Positions 27,850-37,039 are shown, numbered from the stretch's first letter. The stretch is 64,000 nucleotides of DNA from Ulvibacterium marinum (GCF_003626755.1 NZ_RBCJ01000003.1:935859-999858), one strand, 5' to 3'. Program-made: numbers and translations. Notes: generated from the sequence alone by a model not told the origin.

Positions 27850-28908
27850 TTAACTCTTCTGTTCCTTATTGAAATAGACTAGGTAATAGTACATTTGCCG
27901 TTCTTCGTCCCAGCCTTTTTCAACAAATTTTTCTGCAGATTCCGGATTGATAAAATCCAGTTTTATTTGAATATTGGTATCTAGATTAATGACATTTTTT
28001 ATCTTCTTCCGCACATCAGAAACCGCTTTGTTGGCGATGTCAAAATTAGAAACATCCTCAATGCTGTATTTTGGCCCTTTTTCTACCTTATAATGTTTAA
28101 ATTCTGGAATGAGTTCCGGGTTTTCCATAACTTCATTTAAAAAGTTGGATTCCTCGAAGGCATCGTTTTTGGCAAAGTGATTAACGGCTTTGTTCATAAA
28201 AAGAACTTCCTGTTGTTTATCCTCTGCCGGCAAAACAACATCCTTGGCAAAATTCTGGCAAAACTTCAAATAGTTTTTGGTATAAAAGTTTTCATCGGCC
28301 AATACATCAACTCCCAAAAAGTTCTCCAACCAATATTTGGTGTCATATCGATTACTATCCACAGATAGGACTTTATACCCTTCTTCTTTGTTTACATTGA
28401 ATATGAGACAACCTTTATCTAGCTTGTTAACGTTGATTCCCTGTTGAATGACGATATCTATATTACCATCCTTTTCCTTGAATTGTAGAAAATCATGTTT
28501 CAATTCACTTTTGAAAATACCGATTGCATCTACTTTGGTATTGTCCAACAGAATACCCGTTAAATAAGCTACATAAACCTCTCCGCTTTTTATATGGGGA
28601 TGATTGGACTGATCAAAGAGATGGGCGGCGATTTTTTTGGAATTCAAATGAACGCTATCCTGATCGCTAAAAATTTCGGTAACAATTTTAAAAAGTTCAT
28701 TGAATTCGATATCCACCTCATGGGACAATTTGAAATAGTTTTCTTCCTTTTCCCGAAACGGTTTAAAAAAATATTCCTTTAAAAGACCAGTGGTCTCATC
28801 GTTCAAAAAAAGGGGTTTCTCGGATAGGAATAGGCTCTCATTCTTGTTTTTGTTGCCTACGCTGTGGAGGGAGACATTTTCAATTTGGGTAGGGTATAAA
28901 TTTAGCAT
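27850..28908 (-). CDS. Nucleoid-associated protein (NdpA/YejK family)
   Basis: A 352-residue homologue of the 37-kDa nucleoid-associated protein family. Features include the N-terminal acidic/hydrophobic segment and the YVAYLTGILLDNTKVDAIGIFKSE strand pair (~128-150), followed by DKGCLIFNVNKEEGYKVLSVD and the helical TKYWLENFLGV. The family co-purifies with the nucleoid; some members occur in defence contexts, but nothing here suggests that. The 200 bp downstream hold the 7-bp repeat array and no gene. Confidence 0.88.
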   Translation of the reverse strand: MLNLYPTQIENVSLHSVGNKNKNESLFLSEKPLFLNDETTGLLKEYFFKPFREKEENYFKLSHEVDIEFNELFKIVTEIFSDQDSVHLNSKKIAAHLFDQSNHPHIKSGEVYVAYLTGILLDNTKVDAIGIFKSELKHDFLQFKEKDGNIDIVIQQGINVNKLDKGCLIFNVNKEEGYKVLSVDSNRYDTKYWLENFLGVDVLADENFYTKNYLKFCQNFAKDVVLPAEDKQQEVLFMNKAVNHFAKNDAFEESNFLNEVMENPELIPEFKHYKVEKGPKYSIEDVSNFDIANKAVSDVRKKIKNVINLDTNIQIKLDFINPESAEKFVEKGWDEERQMYYYLVYFNKEQKS

Positions 28909-28991
28909 AATTCGGGTTATGGTTTTTTGTTAAAGGTCAAGGAATAAAAGTCAAAAAGTAAATGGTAAAACAGTAGGTGATGACCCAATTT

Positions 28992-29486
28992 TTAGTTCCA
29001 GTTTTCGTCAAAGTCCAAGTCATCATAATTTTCAAAAGTATCCTCAAAATCAAATTTAGGATCGGACTTGAAGTTTTTCTCCGGCGGATTTTCGGGAAGT
29101 TCCCCAAAACTAAATAAGAGGTTGGGATACGATCGTCCGTCTTCCTTTTTAACGATATCGGCCAATTCTACAAAGAAGGTCCACATATTAAGAAAATCAT
29201 ATACATAGATCAGTTTTGGAGTTTTTTCGGTAAGGACGTCTTCTAAAAAGGTCTCGTTCATTAGGCGAACTTCCGAGCCGTTTTCCGCCATATCAAAAAG
29301 GGCTATTTCTTCATCTTGGGTCCAATTATCGTCGCAAGTGTAGAAAGATGCCATTTCACTGCCCAGAAAACCAAATGATTGGGCAATCGCATTGTGAAAA
29401 TCTTCCAGGGTATTTTCCGCATTGATCTCTAAATCCCTGAAAATATCCTCCTTTGCATCTAGGATTATCCTGATTTTATAAATCAT
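28992..29486 (-). CDS. pRiA4b ORF-3-like (IS1096 passenger TnpR-like) family protein
   Basis: A 164-residue small protein with the pRiA4b ORF-3-like fold: MIYKIRIILDAKEDIFRDLEINAENTLEDFHNAIAQSFGF (1-40), then SFYTCDDNW and a second strand set YVYDFLNMWTFFVELADI. The tail is very acidic (FDFEDTFENYDDLDFDENWN). The family was first seen on plasmids and transposons, but many flavobacterial chromosomes carry one; no mobile element is visible around it. Function is unknown. Confidence 0.8.
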   Translation of the reverse strand: MIYKIRIILDAKEDIFRDLEINAENTLEDFHNAIAQSFGFLGSEMASFYTCDDNWTQDEEIALFDMAENGSEVRLMNETFLEDVLTEKTPKLIYVYDFLNMWTFFVELADIVKKEDGRSYPNLLFSFGELPENPPEKNFKSDPKFDFEDTFENYDDLDFDENWN

Positions 29487-29514
29487 TCGCTTTCACTTTT
29501 GGGTGAAGGCAAAG

Positions 29515-30546
29515 TTACAAAGATTTGTGACTTCTTTTGAAATTATAAGCTTCAAGTACCAAATAAAACTGAACCCCAAAAAGCAATGACGCCAGTACCA
29601 AATGGAGAGGCTGGCTGGCAAATGGGAAATCCCAATAATACATGGCCATCCCCGTTATAACTTCGGCCAACAATATAATTAGGACCCAATTGATTTTAAC
29701 AAGGTTTAAGTTTAATGTATAGATCCTATACGCCAAGTAAAGATTGATCAATACAACGACCATGGAAAACGACCGATGCACATAAAATTGAATTGACGGG
29801 TCTTGCAACCATAAGTATGGGTTTTGCCCTACCAAATCAATTTGCTCATCCACAAACTGCCGGACTTGGGTACCTAACACAACCTGTGCTATCGTAATTA
29901 AAAGGGCAACGGTCAAAAAAGTAAATATGGTGCTGTTGTATGTAGATGCATGTATTTCTTTTTTTGATAGATGTATCACATACAATAGCATGGCAACAAT
30001 AATTAGGGCCATAACCATGTGAAGTGTTATTTTAACGGGTTCCAAAACGGAGTAGACTACGGTGGCGCCCAACCATGCCTGAAATCCCATACCAAATACT
30101 ACGAGCCAGGAGAAAATCGTAATCCATTTGTTTTTTTTCCAGTGTTTTAAGGAGAGTACGGCGAGAATCAAGGTCGCCAAACCAGCTAGAGCCCCAAAAA
30201 GCCTATTGATAAACTCTATCCAAGTGTGCCATGGATTGAAAACCGCATAATCATGTTTGGTATAAGCAGCCCAGTTTTTCTGTTTGAAAACAGAGGAAGT
30301 AACAAAATCCATTTCTGCCACCAAAAGAGTTTCATTGCGAATGATTACCTGCCCTTTTTTGTATTCTTTTTCTGCTTGCCATTGCAATTCGGATTCTTGG
30401 GTAGGCGGAATATAATATCCAAAACATTTAGGCCAATCAGGGCAGCCCATACCACTACCTGTCATACGCACTACAGCTCCTGCGATGATTACAAGGTAAA
30501 CCAAAACCAAGGAAACCTTGGCGATTTTTCTAAAACTTTTTGGCAT
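29515..30546 (-). CDS. ctaA: Heme A synthase (COX15/CtaA)
   Basis: A 343-residue membrane enzyme that oxidises the methyl group of heme O to make heme A for cytochrome c oxidase. It has about eight transmembrane helices. Conserved segments are VRMTGSGMGCPDWPKCFG (~27-44), with a cysteine pair and the WP motif, EFINRLFGALAGL (~111-123) and a histidine-bearing IQFYVHRSFSMVVVL (~248-262). The 28 bp to the next gene hold nothing of note. A -7 box lies upstream. Confidence 0.95.
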   Translation of the reverse strand: MPKSFRKIAKVSLVLVYLVIIAGAVVRMTGSGMGCPDWPKCFGYYIPPTQESELQWQAEKEYKKGQVIIRNETLLVAEMDFVTSSVFKQKNWAAYTKHDYAVFNPWHTWIEFINRLFGALAGLATLILAVLSLKHWKKNKWITIFSWLVVFGMGFQAWLGATVVYSVLEPVKITLHMVMALIIVAMLLYVIHLSKKEIHASTYNSTIFTFLTVALLITIAQVVLGTQVRQFVDEQIDLVGQNPYLWLQDPSIQFYVHRSFSMVVVLINLYLAYRIYTLNLNLVKINWVLIILLAEVITGMAMYYWDFPFASQPLHLVLASLLFGVQFYLVLEAYNFKRSHKSL

Positions 30547-30573
30547 GAAAAGAATGTACCGTTATATATATTG

Positions 30574-30581
30574 CAAAATTA
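30574..30581 (-). promoter_or_regulatory. -7 box (TAATTTTG) of ctaA
   Basis: On the minus strand TAATTTTG matches TAnnTTTG, 27 bp before the ctaA ATG. No -33 element at the expected distance was identified. Confidence 0.45.
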
Positions 30582-30625
30582 CGTCGTCAAGAAGAATAAG
30601 AGCTACATTTTGTGGATTTTATACC

Positions 30626-32053
30626 TTAAATTTTTGCAATAAGTCCCATCTCATCTCCTTTTTGAAGCATATATTTTTGAGCGGCACTATATTCATTGGG
30701 AATAATACCCTCTAAGATGGCTTCCTTGATGGCCTCTTTTAAAATGCCAATTTCCCTGGAAGGTTTTAAGCCAAAGGTCTTCATAATTTCTTCTCCACTA
30801 ATGGGGGGTTGAAAATTGCGAATATGGTCACGTTCCTCTACTTCCACTATTTTTTGACGTACCAGTTTAAAATTGCGTTTATATTTTTGTTGTTTCCTTG
30901 GGTTTTTGGTCGTTATATCCGCCTCACAAAGGGTCATCAAATCCTCCACGTGATCGCCTGCATCGAAAATAAGCCGACGGACAGCGGAATCTGTTACAAA
31001 ATCTTCGGAAAGTATAATGGGTCTAGAGCTCATCCGCACCATTTTTTGTACGAACTTCATCTTTTCATTTAGGGGCATATGAAGCCGTTTAAAAAGAGTG
31101 TACACCATTTTGGAACCTACAAACTCATGACCATGAAAGGTCCAACCAATTTTTTTATGGAATCTTTTCGTCGGTGCTTTTCCTATATCGTGCAGTAAGG
31201 CCGCCCAGCGCAACCAAACATTCTCCGTAGTCTTTGCTATATTGTCCACTACTTCCAAGGTGTGCCAAAAATTATCCTTATGGCGTTGGCCTTCAATCTC
31301 CTCGATACCTTGCAAAGCCTTGAGTTCTGGTAAGATATACGGAAGAAGACCGGTTTTATGCAATAAGGCAAAACCTACGGATGGCTTGGCACTTCCCAAG
31401 ATTTTGTGAAGCTCATCAACAATACGTTCCTTGGATATGATTTTAATGCGTTGTTTGTTTTCGGTAATCGCTTGAAGTGATTCGTTATGAATTGTGAATC
31501 CCAATTGCGTAGCAAACCGAATGGCCCGCATCATACGTAAGGGATCATCGGAATAGGTAATACCAGGTTCCAACGGGGTTCGAATCAATTTTCTGTTTAG
31601 ATCGCCCAACCCATCGAACGGATCGAGTAAAATACCATAATCTTCCTTATTCAAGGATAGGGCCAGGGCGTTGATGGTAAAATCCCTGCGTTTTTGATCC
31701 TCTTCCAAGGTCCCGTCCTCAACTATTGGTTTTCGACTGTTCCTTTGATAACTTTCTTTTCGTGCACCTACAAATTCCAATTCCAGACCCTTATGATTTA
31801 TCATAGCGGTACCGAAGTTCTTAAATACAGAAACTTTGGGGTTGCCAGGCAGATGGGAAGCCACTCTTTTTGCAAGTTCTATTCCACTTCCAACGGCTAC
31901 AACATCAATATCCTTAGGAGTTCCCCTATCCATTAGATAATCGCGTACAAAACCACCAATAACATAGCAGTCCATGCCGACTTCTTTGGCGGTGTCGGCG
32001 ATTAGCATAAATATAGGATCTTGAAGTGCCTTTTTATGGTCTTGTTGTTGCAT
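30626..32053 (-). CDS. cca: CCA tRNA nucleotidyltransferase with HD domain
   Basis: A 475-residue tRNA CCA-adding or A-adding enzyme. The nucleotidyltransferase head has GGFVRD (~33-38) and the metal-binding DIDVVAVG (~48-55), then the [11 protein letters not shown] motif (~116-126). The C-terminal HD domain includes [14 protein letters not shown] (~284-297) and a GHEFVGSKM segment. The HD domain can add 2',3'-cyclic phosphodiesterase activity. Length is normal. It lies upstream of ctaA on the same strand, with a gap of 79 bp. Confidence 0.95.
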   Translation of the reverse strand: MQQQDHKKALQDPIFMLIADTAKEVGMDCYVIGGFVRDYLMDRGTPKDIDVVAVGSGIELAKRVASHLPGNPKVSVFKNFGTAMINHKGLELEFVGARKESYQRNSRKPIVEDGTLEEDQKRRDFTINALALSLNKEDYGILLDPFDGLGDLNRKLIRTPLEPGITYSDDPLRMMRAIRFATQLGFTIHNESLQAITENKQRIKIISKERIVDELHKILGSAKPSVGFALLHKTGLLPYILPELKALQGIEEIEGQRHKDNFWHTLEVVDNIAKTTENVWLRWAALLHDIGKAPTKRFHKKIGWTFHGHEFVGSKMVYTLFKRLHMPLNEKMKFVQKMVRMSSRPIILSEDFVTDSAVRRLIFDAGDHVEDLMTLCEADITTKNPRKQQKYKRNFKLVRQKIVEVEERDHIRNFQPPISGEEIMKTFGLKPSREIGILKEAIKEAILEGIIPNEYSAAQKYMLQKGDEMGLIAKI

Positions 32054-32188
32054 TTTAATACTATTTCCTCGGGCTTTACTATAGGATAAGGCAAAGAATT
32101 AAAAAAATGTTTACATCTGGCAAGGGGACAATGGAATTTTTACTTAAAAATCGATAAAGCTACATTGCCCAAATCGAAATAAAACCTG

Positions 32189-33058
32189 CTATTTTTGATA
32201 TTTCAATTTGTCCCGCTGTACTTTTTCAATATCCAAGATGTCTTTTTGTTTATAGGTCAATGCTTTATGGGTGGCTCTTAAATCACGGCATAATTTCCGT
32301 AATCCCATGGGTTCTAAGGATGCTGCATGGTCTGTACCTTTCCAAGTCCGGTCCAGGGTAAAATGCCGTTCAATGATATGAGCTCCCAAGGTGAAGGCCG
32401 CTACGTCCACGGCGATACCTAAATGATGGCCGGAGAACCCTATACTTTTAACTTTTTCCGCATACTTTTCCCGAAGTTTCAAAATATCCAATAAACAGAT
32501 GTCCTCAAAAGGAACAGGATAACCGGAAGTGCAATTGTATACCACCAAATCTTTCCCTCTGCCGCGTTCTTCGAAAAAATCTACAAGGATCTCAATTTCG
32601 TCCTTGGTGGTCATTCCCGTGGAGATATGGATTTCTCCAAGGTAATTATCGCACAACCAGCCCAACATCTCAAAATTGTTATTGCAGGCGGATGGAATCT
32701 TAATAAAATCCGGTTCTAAGCTTGCCATTTCCTTAGCAGAAATGGTTTCCCAGACCGAGGTAGAGTACGTAATACCCACCTCTTCACAGTAATCCTTAAG
32801 TTCACGGTGCTGATTAACGTCAAATTCCAGAAATTCCCGGTGTGCGCCGTATGTTTCCCCATAAGAATTTATTGGATTTGGATGCGGCGCATTATATTGC
32901 TCCTCGGTAAGAAGCTCTCGATTGTTCCTTTTTTGGAACTTTACCGCATTGGCATTGCCAAAAATCTTGGCCATATTAATGAGTTCTTTGGCAATTTTCA
33001 TATCGCCTTTGTGGTTACAGCCAATTTCCGCTATAATATAGGGTTCTTTATAGGTCAT
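32189..33058 (-). CDS. NeuB-family nonulosonate synthase lacking the SAF domain
   Basis: A 289-residue NeuB-family synthase that condenses phosphoenolpyruvate with a six-carbon sugar to give a nine-carbon nonulosonic (sialic-acid-like) acid. TIM-barrel markers: AEIGCNHKGDMKIA (~10-23), STSVWE, KIPSACNNNFEML (~118-130), HISTGMT, CTSGYP and GFSGHHLGI (~204-212). The protein ends after the barrel: the usual C-terminal SAF (antifreeze-like) domain of about 60 residues, which completes the active site of the neighbouring subunit, is missing. Its start overlaps the cytidylyltransferase gene by 11 bp. Substrate (ManNAc, ManNAc-6-P, mannose-6-P) is unproven. Confidence 0.85.
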   Translation of the reverse strand: MTYKEPYIIAEIGCNHKGDMKIAKELINMAKIFGNANAVKFQKRNNRELLTEEQYNAPHPNPINSYGETYGAHREFLEFDVNQHRELKDYCEEVGITYSTSVWETISAKEMASLEPDFIKIPSACNNNFEMLGWLCDNYLGEIHISTGMTTKDEIEILVDFFEERGRGKDLVVYNCTSGYPVPFEDICLLDILKLREKYAEKVKSIGFSGHHLGIAVDVAAFTLGAHIIERHFTLDRTWKGTDHAASLEPMGLRKLCRDLRATHKALTYKQKDILDIEKVQRDKLKYQK

Positions 33059-34217
33059 TAAATCTTAGGTTATAATTTATGATAAATTCGGATGCTTCGC
33101 GGATTGCACCTTCGGCCGATTTGTTCTTCAAAACGATGTCCGCATGGAATTGAATGAGTCGGGTAGCATTGTAGGGACAAAGGGACCAACCTGCCCTAAG
33201 CATATTGCTAAGATCGTTTACATCATCACCGATATAAGCAATTTCTTTAGGAGAAATGTTCCGTTCCATACAGATATCTTCCAAACAGGAATATTTGTCT
33301 TTTATCCCTAGAAAGACATCCTCTATTTTTAGCTTTTTCATTCGCTCTGCCACAACTTCAGAGTTTTCGGATGTCATTACCATGACCCTTACATCGTGCT
33401 GTCTCAATATTTCAAGTCCCATGCCGTCCCGCATGTCGAACACTTTAGAGAATTCCCCCTCGCTATTGAATGTCACCCGCCCGTCCGTAAACACCCCGTC
33501 TACATCCAAAATCAAATAATTGATACGTTGTGTGGATTTATTTTGCTTAAAGTTGGAGGTCAATAATTGTTCCACAACTTGCCAATCCGTTTCGGAATCG
33601 ATTTCTACCAATGTATCCTCTGACATTTCTATAGTACCGATTTCCCCACTTAATCGATTTTTGGAGGCCAGCAAGGCAGATTTAGTAGTACAATAGATAG
33701 CTCCATTTTCTATGAGTAGACCTTCAAAATCTTGCCGCCGAGGACGATTACGGAAATCGTAATTCAGAGGTTTTCCATCTTTTGACCATGTAAACCTATG
33801 CGTATTTACAACGCTTAGAACAGCATCCAATTTTTCTTTTTGCAATTTTTCCAATCCCCGGTCAATATCCGTTCTTTGGGTCAAGGGTGATGTGGCCTGT
33901 AGCAGGCAGAAAATATCAAAATTCGTTTCTACCTTGTCGCAAAACTCCAACATGGCCGCTTCCGTTGAAGAGGTGTCCGATGCATTTTCCGAAGAACGTT
34001 CGAGACACTTCACCTTGGTCGACCAATTAAAATGGGTGTTCACATAATCAATGATTTCAGTATCATCGGTAAAAATAAAAACCTCGTCCAAATTGGAAAA
34101 AATGGCCTCTGTAAGCACCCAGGTAAACAAAGGTCTGCCCAGCAATTTTTTCTTGTTTTTGCCCGGAATACCTTTGGAGTTTTTTCTGAGGGGAATGAAT
34201 CCTATCGATTTAGACAT
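33048..34217 (-). CDS. CMP-nonulosonate cytidylyltransferase fused to a HAD phosphatase
   Basis: A 389-residue fusion. Residues ~1-225 are a NeuA-type CMP-sialate synthetase (IGFIPLRKNSKGIPGKNKKKL, residues 5-25, then FIFTDD and LQATSPLTQRTDI). Residues ~230-385 are a HAD phosphatase like KdsC (ILDVDGVFTDGRV with Asp238/Asp240, and IGDDVNDLSNM). The two activities fit phosphorylated nonulosonate: dephosphorylation, then CMP activation. It lies between the sialyltransferase-like gene (8 bp upstream) and NeuB (11-bp overlap) in one operon. Which nonulosonate is made is not clear; KDN, Neu5Ac or a diamino sugar are all possible. Confidence 0.88.
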   Translation of the reverse strand: MSKSIGFIPLRKNSKGIPGKNKKKLLGRPLFTWVLTEAIFSNLDEVFIFTDDTEIIDYVNTHFNWSTKVKCLERSSENASDTSSTEAAMLEFCDKVETNFDIFCLLQATSPLTQRTDIDRGLEKLQKEKLDAVLSVVNTHRFTWSKDGKPLNYDFRNRPRRQDFEGLLIENGAIYCTTKSALLASKNRLSGEIGTIEMSEDTLVEIDSETDWQVVEQLLTSNFKQNKSTQRINYLILDVDGVFTDGRVTFNSEGEFSKVFDMRDGMGLEILRQHDVRVMVMTSENSEVVAERMKKLKIEDVFLGIKDKYSCLEDICMERNISPKEIAYIGDDVNDLSNMLRAGWSLCPYNATRLIQFHADIVLKNKSAEGAIREASEFIINYNLRFNDL

Positions 34218-34225
34218 ATGTTTAT

Positions 34226-35164
34226 TTATTGGTCCACGACCATGTTTTCTATTAAATTCCGAGTCGCCTTAACGGTAAATTTATCCAAATAATCCTTACC
34301 CAAAAAAAATCGCTCCTTTACGATTTCCAAATTGGAAAGTGCAGTGGAGAAAAGGGTATACCCCTGTTCAAAATAAAATCCTTTTCTAAGCCCTAAAATC
34401 TCAATAGGGAATAGAGCGGGAAGTATAACTATATCGGTAAAATGTTCCTCGTACCTCGTTGTTTCCCTTGGATGTACTTTTAGTACAACGGTCATATTTT
34501 TAGGTACTTTGGAGATTACGTCCGAGTAGATTTTTATTTTTTCCGACTCATTTTTAATGACCTTGTCCTCGGAAATGGGTTGACTAAGAATCAAAGCGTT
34601 GTTTTGCCCTTCTATTTTAAATGTATCCTTGGGAAGGAAAACTTCAAAAATTTCATTTTTTGTCGTTTCGTCCAATTTCGTTGTTTCTTTTTTGATGTTA
34701 AGCTCCACAGCCTTTTTTTGTAAAGGTCGGGGTAGCCTATTTGGAAATTGGGCGAAAATAGTTTTAACTTCCTTATCGAAACCTCCACCAACAGGTGTTT
34801 TGGTAAGATAATGCTTTATCAACTGCTCAAAAAAGCTATGCCTTTGACTATATGTTCGCGCACCGTCCTCGATCATTTTGATATCCTTTTTTCCAAACTC
34901 GTATAGAAAATAACTCTTGGAAGAGTCCGTATCACATAGATAAAGGTCCGAAGAATTAACGAATACTTTTTCTTCCCTTAAAGCAGGATGTTTTTCTTCT
35001 AAATAAGTAGGTAATTTTTTCTTTCTTCGAAAAGAGTAATCAAATTTGCCCAAATCCGCTACATGATCCTTACGCTCCGAAATTATATGTACATCCCGGA
35101 AAAACCGTTTTTTGAGATTAGGAATCAAAGTCTCTATCATGGGTGTACTTTCCACTAGGAACAA
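34226..35164 (-). CDS. Sialyltransferase-like glycosyltransferase (GT52-type motifs)
   Basis: About 312 residues. The order of motifs fits bacterial sialyltransferases: acidic EDG (~99-101), HP in VLKVHPRETT (~231-232) and an S-T/S pair (FST, ~273-274), with ILSQPISED between. The start is uncertain: the first beta strand (LLFLVESTP) lies upstream of the first ATG (35140). I therefore propose the TTG at 35164; the longer open frame upstream overlaps the divergent gene and does not look like protein. It is first in an operon with the cytidylyltransferase-HAD gene (8-bp gap) and NeuB, so the CMP-sugar made there is probably its donor. Confidence 0.72.
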   Translation of the reverse strand: MFLVESTPMIETLIPNLKKRFFRDVHIISERKDHVADLGKFDYSFRRKKKLPTYLEEKHPALREEKVFVNSSDLYLCDTDSSKSYFLYEFGKKDIKMIEDGARTYSQRHSFFEQLIKHYLTKTPVGGGFDKEVKTIFAQFPNRLPRPLQKKAVELNIKKETTKLDETTKNEIFEVFLPKDTFKIEGQNNALILSQPISEDKVIKNESEKIKIYSDVISKVPKNMTVVLKVHPRETTRYEEHFTDIVILPALFPIEILGLRKGFYFEQGYTLFSTALSNLEIVKERFFLGKDYLDKFTVKATRNLIENMVVDQ

Positions 35165-35288
35165 AAGATTATTTCCGCAGTTGTTGGATTCATATCCCGA
35201 ATCTCGGATAATATGTAATATAGAGAGGTATATGTGGTAGATGGTGGATCCTACGTAGGTACGGCGTATAGAATTTTTTGGATTTATA

Positions 35289-35318
35289 TTGGAGATGGAA
35301 CTCAAAAAACTACATTTG
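35289..35318 (+). promoter_or_regulatory. Promoter (-33 and -7) of the divergent glycosyltransferase
   Basis: TTGG at 35289-35292 and TACATTTG at 35311-35318, with 19 bp between the TTG and the -7 box, match the Bacteroidota consensus. It places the transcript start near 35325, so the real start codon must lie downstream (TTG at 35348). Confidence 0.65.
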
Positions 35319-35347
35319 TAAAGTTGGACAAATTTAAGGAAAATAGC

Positions 35348-36160
35348 TTGAGCACGGTCAGTGTAATCATAAGTACCTATAATAAACCAGAATGGCTCAA
35401 AAAGGTCCTCTGGGGCTTTCAATGTCAGACCTATAAGGATTTTGAGGTTATTATCGCCGATGACGGTTCCAGTGTAGAAACTCGGGAGCTTTTGGCCGAA
35501 ATGGAGGAAAAGGTCAGTTACCCTATAAATCATGTATGGCAGGAGGATGATGGATTTCAAAAATGTAGGATTCTCAACAAGGCCATCCAAGCAAGTAAGA
35601 CCGAATATATCATTATGACGGATGGGGACTGTATTCCACGTGAAGATTTTGTTCAGGTACATTACATCAACAAGGAGCCGGGTTATTTTATATCCGGTGG
35701 ATATTACATGTTGCCCATGAATATTTCAAAGGCAATAACCCTGAAAGACATTGAAATGCAGAATTGTTTTAATATTCAATGGCTTAAGGATAAGGGTATC
35801 CCAAAGACATTCAAGAACAATAAACTTACGGCTAGGGGTTTTATCTCTACATTGTTTAACACGTTTACACCCACCAATGCTAGTTGGAACGGTCATAACT
35901 CTTCCGGATGGAAAAAGGATATTCTTAATGTAAATGGATTTGACGAGCGGATGCAATATGGAGGTGAAGATCGTGAATTTGGGGAACGTCTCTTCAATTT
36001 TGGTGTTCGATCAAAGCAATTACGCTATAGTGCCGTCTGTGTTCATTTAGATCATGAGCGGGGGTATAGAACACCGGAGGCTATTGCCAAGAATCAAGTA
36101 ATCCGTAAGGAAGTAAGACAGAAAAAAAGTGTGTGGACCTATTATGGCATTACTAAGTAG
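35348..36160 (+). CDS. Family 2 glycosyltransferase (GT-A, galactosyltransferase-like C-terminus)
   Basis: About 270 residues of a GT-A inverting transferase. It begins STVSVIISTYNKPEWL, followed by IIADDGS (~37), the DxD-like MTDGDC (~90-95) and, near the C-terminus, GGEDREFGERL (~200-210), typical of galactosyl- or N-acetylgalactosaminyltransferase-like C-terminal domains. I start it at TTG 35348 (AGGAAAA a few bases before) because the promoter above would make an earlier start impossible. It probably adds a sugar to the surface glycan made by the neighbouring genes. It converges on the next glycosyltransferase with a 19-bp 3' overlap. Confidence 0.85.
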   Translation: MSTVSVIISTYNKPEWLKKVLWGFQCQTYKDFEVIIADDGSSVETRELLAEMEEKVSYPINHVWQEDDGFQKCRILNKAIQASKTEYIIMTDGDCIPREDFVQVHYINKEPGYFISGGYYMLPMNISKAITLKDIEMQNCFNIQWLKDKGIPKTFKNNKLTARGFISTLFNTFTPTNASWNGHNSSGWKKDILNVNGFDERMQYGGEDREFGERLFNFGVRSKQLRYSAVCVHLDHERGYRTPEAIAKNQVIRKEVRQKKSVWTYYGITK

Positions 36161-36936
36161 TATGCCAGTTCGTTCTTTTTCTCCAGTTTTTTAAGCTCGC
36201 GATACCTTTCCAAATCGCTCAATGCGTTTAGGTAACAAATGGTAATTCCATTTTTACCGTCCAGAATACCTAAACGAAGAAAGTAGTGATTAAAAAACTT
36301 CCATAGAGGCTTAAAAATTAATGACAAAAAACTAAATCTTCGCTCCCTATAAAAATCCTCTTTTGCTTTTAAACGCCCATATTTCAGCATTTTTGCCTTG
36401 TAATCTTCATAATTCTTGTAGCAATAATGTGTCAATTTTTCCTTTAGGATACCACATGTACCATCTACTACCAATGTTTCATGAACTATTTTTTTATCGG
36501 AAAAGCGGGCTTTACTTTTCCGGAACAGCCTATAATTTTTATCCGTTTGCCATCCACTGAAGTGTAACGGACTATCCTGGAACATAAATTTTCTATAGAA
36601 CCAATATGCCGCATGGCCCATATCGCCATTAACCGTATCAATTATCTCCGATTTCAGTTCTGAGGAAACCACCTCGTCTGCATCCAAAAATAAAATCCAA
36701 TCATAGGAAGCCTGCTTTAGGGCAAAAGATTTTTGCAAGGTAAAATTGGAAAAAGGGTGTTGAATGACCTTGACTTTGGGATGATTTTGCAAAAATTCAT
36801 AAGTGCCATCCGTGCTATAGGAATCTACCACTATAATCTCATCGGCAAAGGATATGGAGTTTATACATCTTTCAATATAGCCAATTTCGTTATAGGCAAT
36901 TATCAGTGCGGATATTTTTTCTTTGGGGGGGGTCAT
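36142..36936 (-). CDS. Family 2 glycosyltransferase (WaaE-like) with a C8 tract at its start
   Basis: A 264-residue GT-A transferase: ISALIIAYNEIGYIERCI (8-25), VVDSYSTDGT (~35-44) and ILFLDADEVVS (~81-91, DxD). The pattern HETLVVDGTCGILKEKLTHY (~150-170) is characteristic of the WaaE/KdtX-like core transferases. The predicted product acts on lipopolysaccharide or another surface glycan. Codons 2-4 (ACC CCC CCC) form a run of eight C immediately after ATG, where slippage would change the reading frame. The next gene on this strand is dapD, 104 bp away and unrelated. Confidence 0.88.
   Translation of the reverse strand: MTPPKEKISALIIAYNEIGYIERCINSISFADEIIVVDSYSTDGTYEFLQNHPKVKVIQHPFSNFTLQKSFALKQASYDWILFLDADEVVSSELKSEIIDTVNGDMGHAAYWFYRKFMFQDSPLHFSGWQTDKNYRLFRKSKARFSDKKIVHETLVVDGTCGILKEKLTHYCYKNYEDYKAKMLKYGRLKAKEDFYRERRFSFLSLIFKPLWKFFNHYFLRLGILDGKNGITICYLNALSDLERYRELKKLEKKNELAYYLVMP
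36925..36932 (-). repeat. C8 homopolymer at codons 2-4 of a glycosyltransferase
   Basis: Eight consecutive G on the given strand (C8 in the gene), starting two bases after the ATG. It is the longest G or C run that I noticed in the window. Gain or loss of one base would end translation almost at once. Confidence 0.85.
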
Positions 36937-37039
36937 AAAAATTTCTGTTAAGCAGGTACAATCAATTCTATAAACAAATTTATAACTAAAAAAAATAGAA
37001 AATAGTATGTTAATCTATAAATTTCCTACAAATAACTTT

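Noticed and set aside
35165-35662. An N-terminal extension of the sialyltransferase-like gene
   Set aside because: The extra 166 codons overlap the promoter and start of the divergent glycosyltransferase and do not resemble any protein. The real start is placed near 35164.
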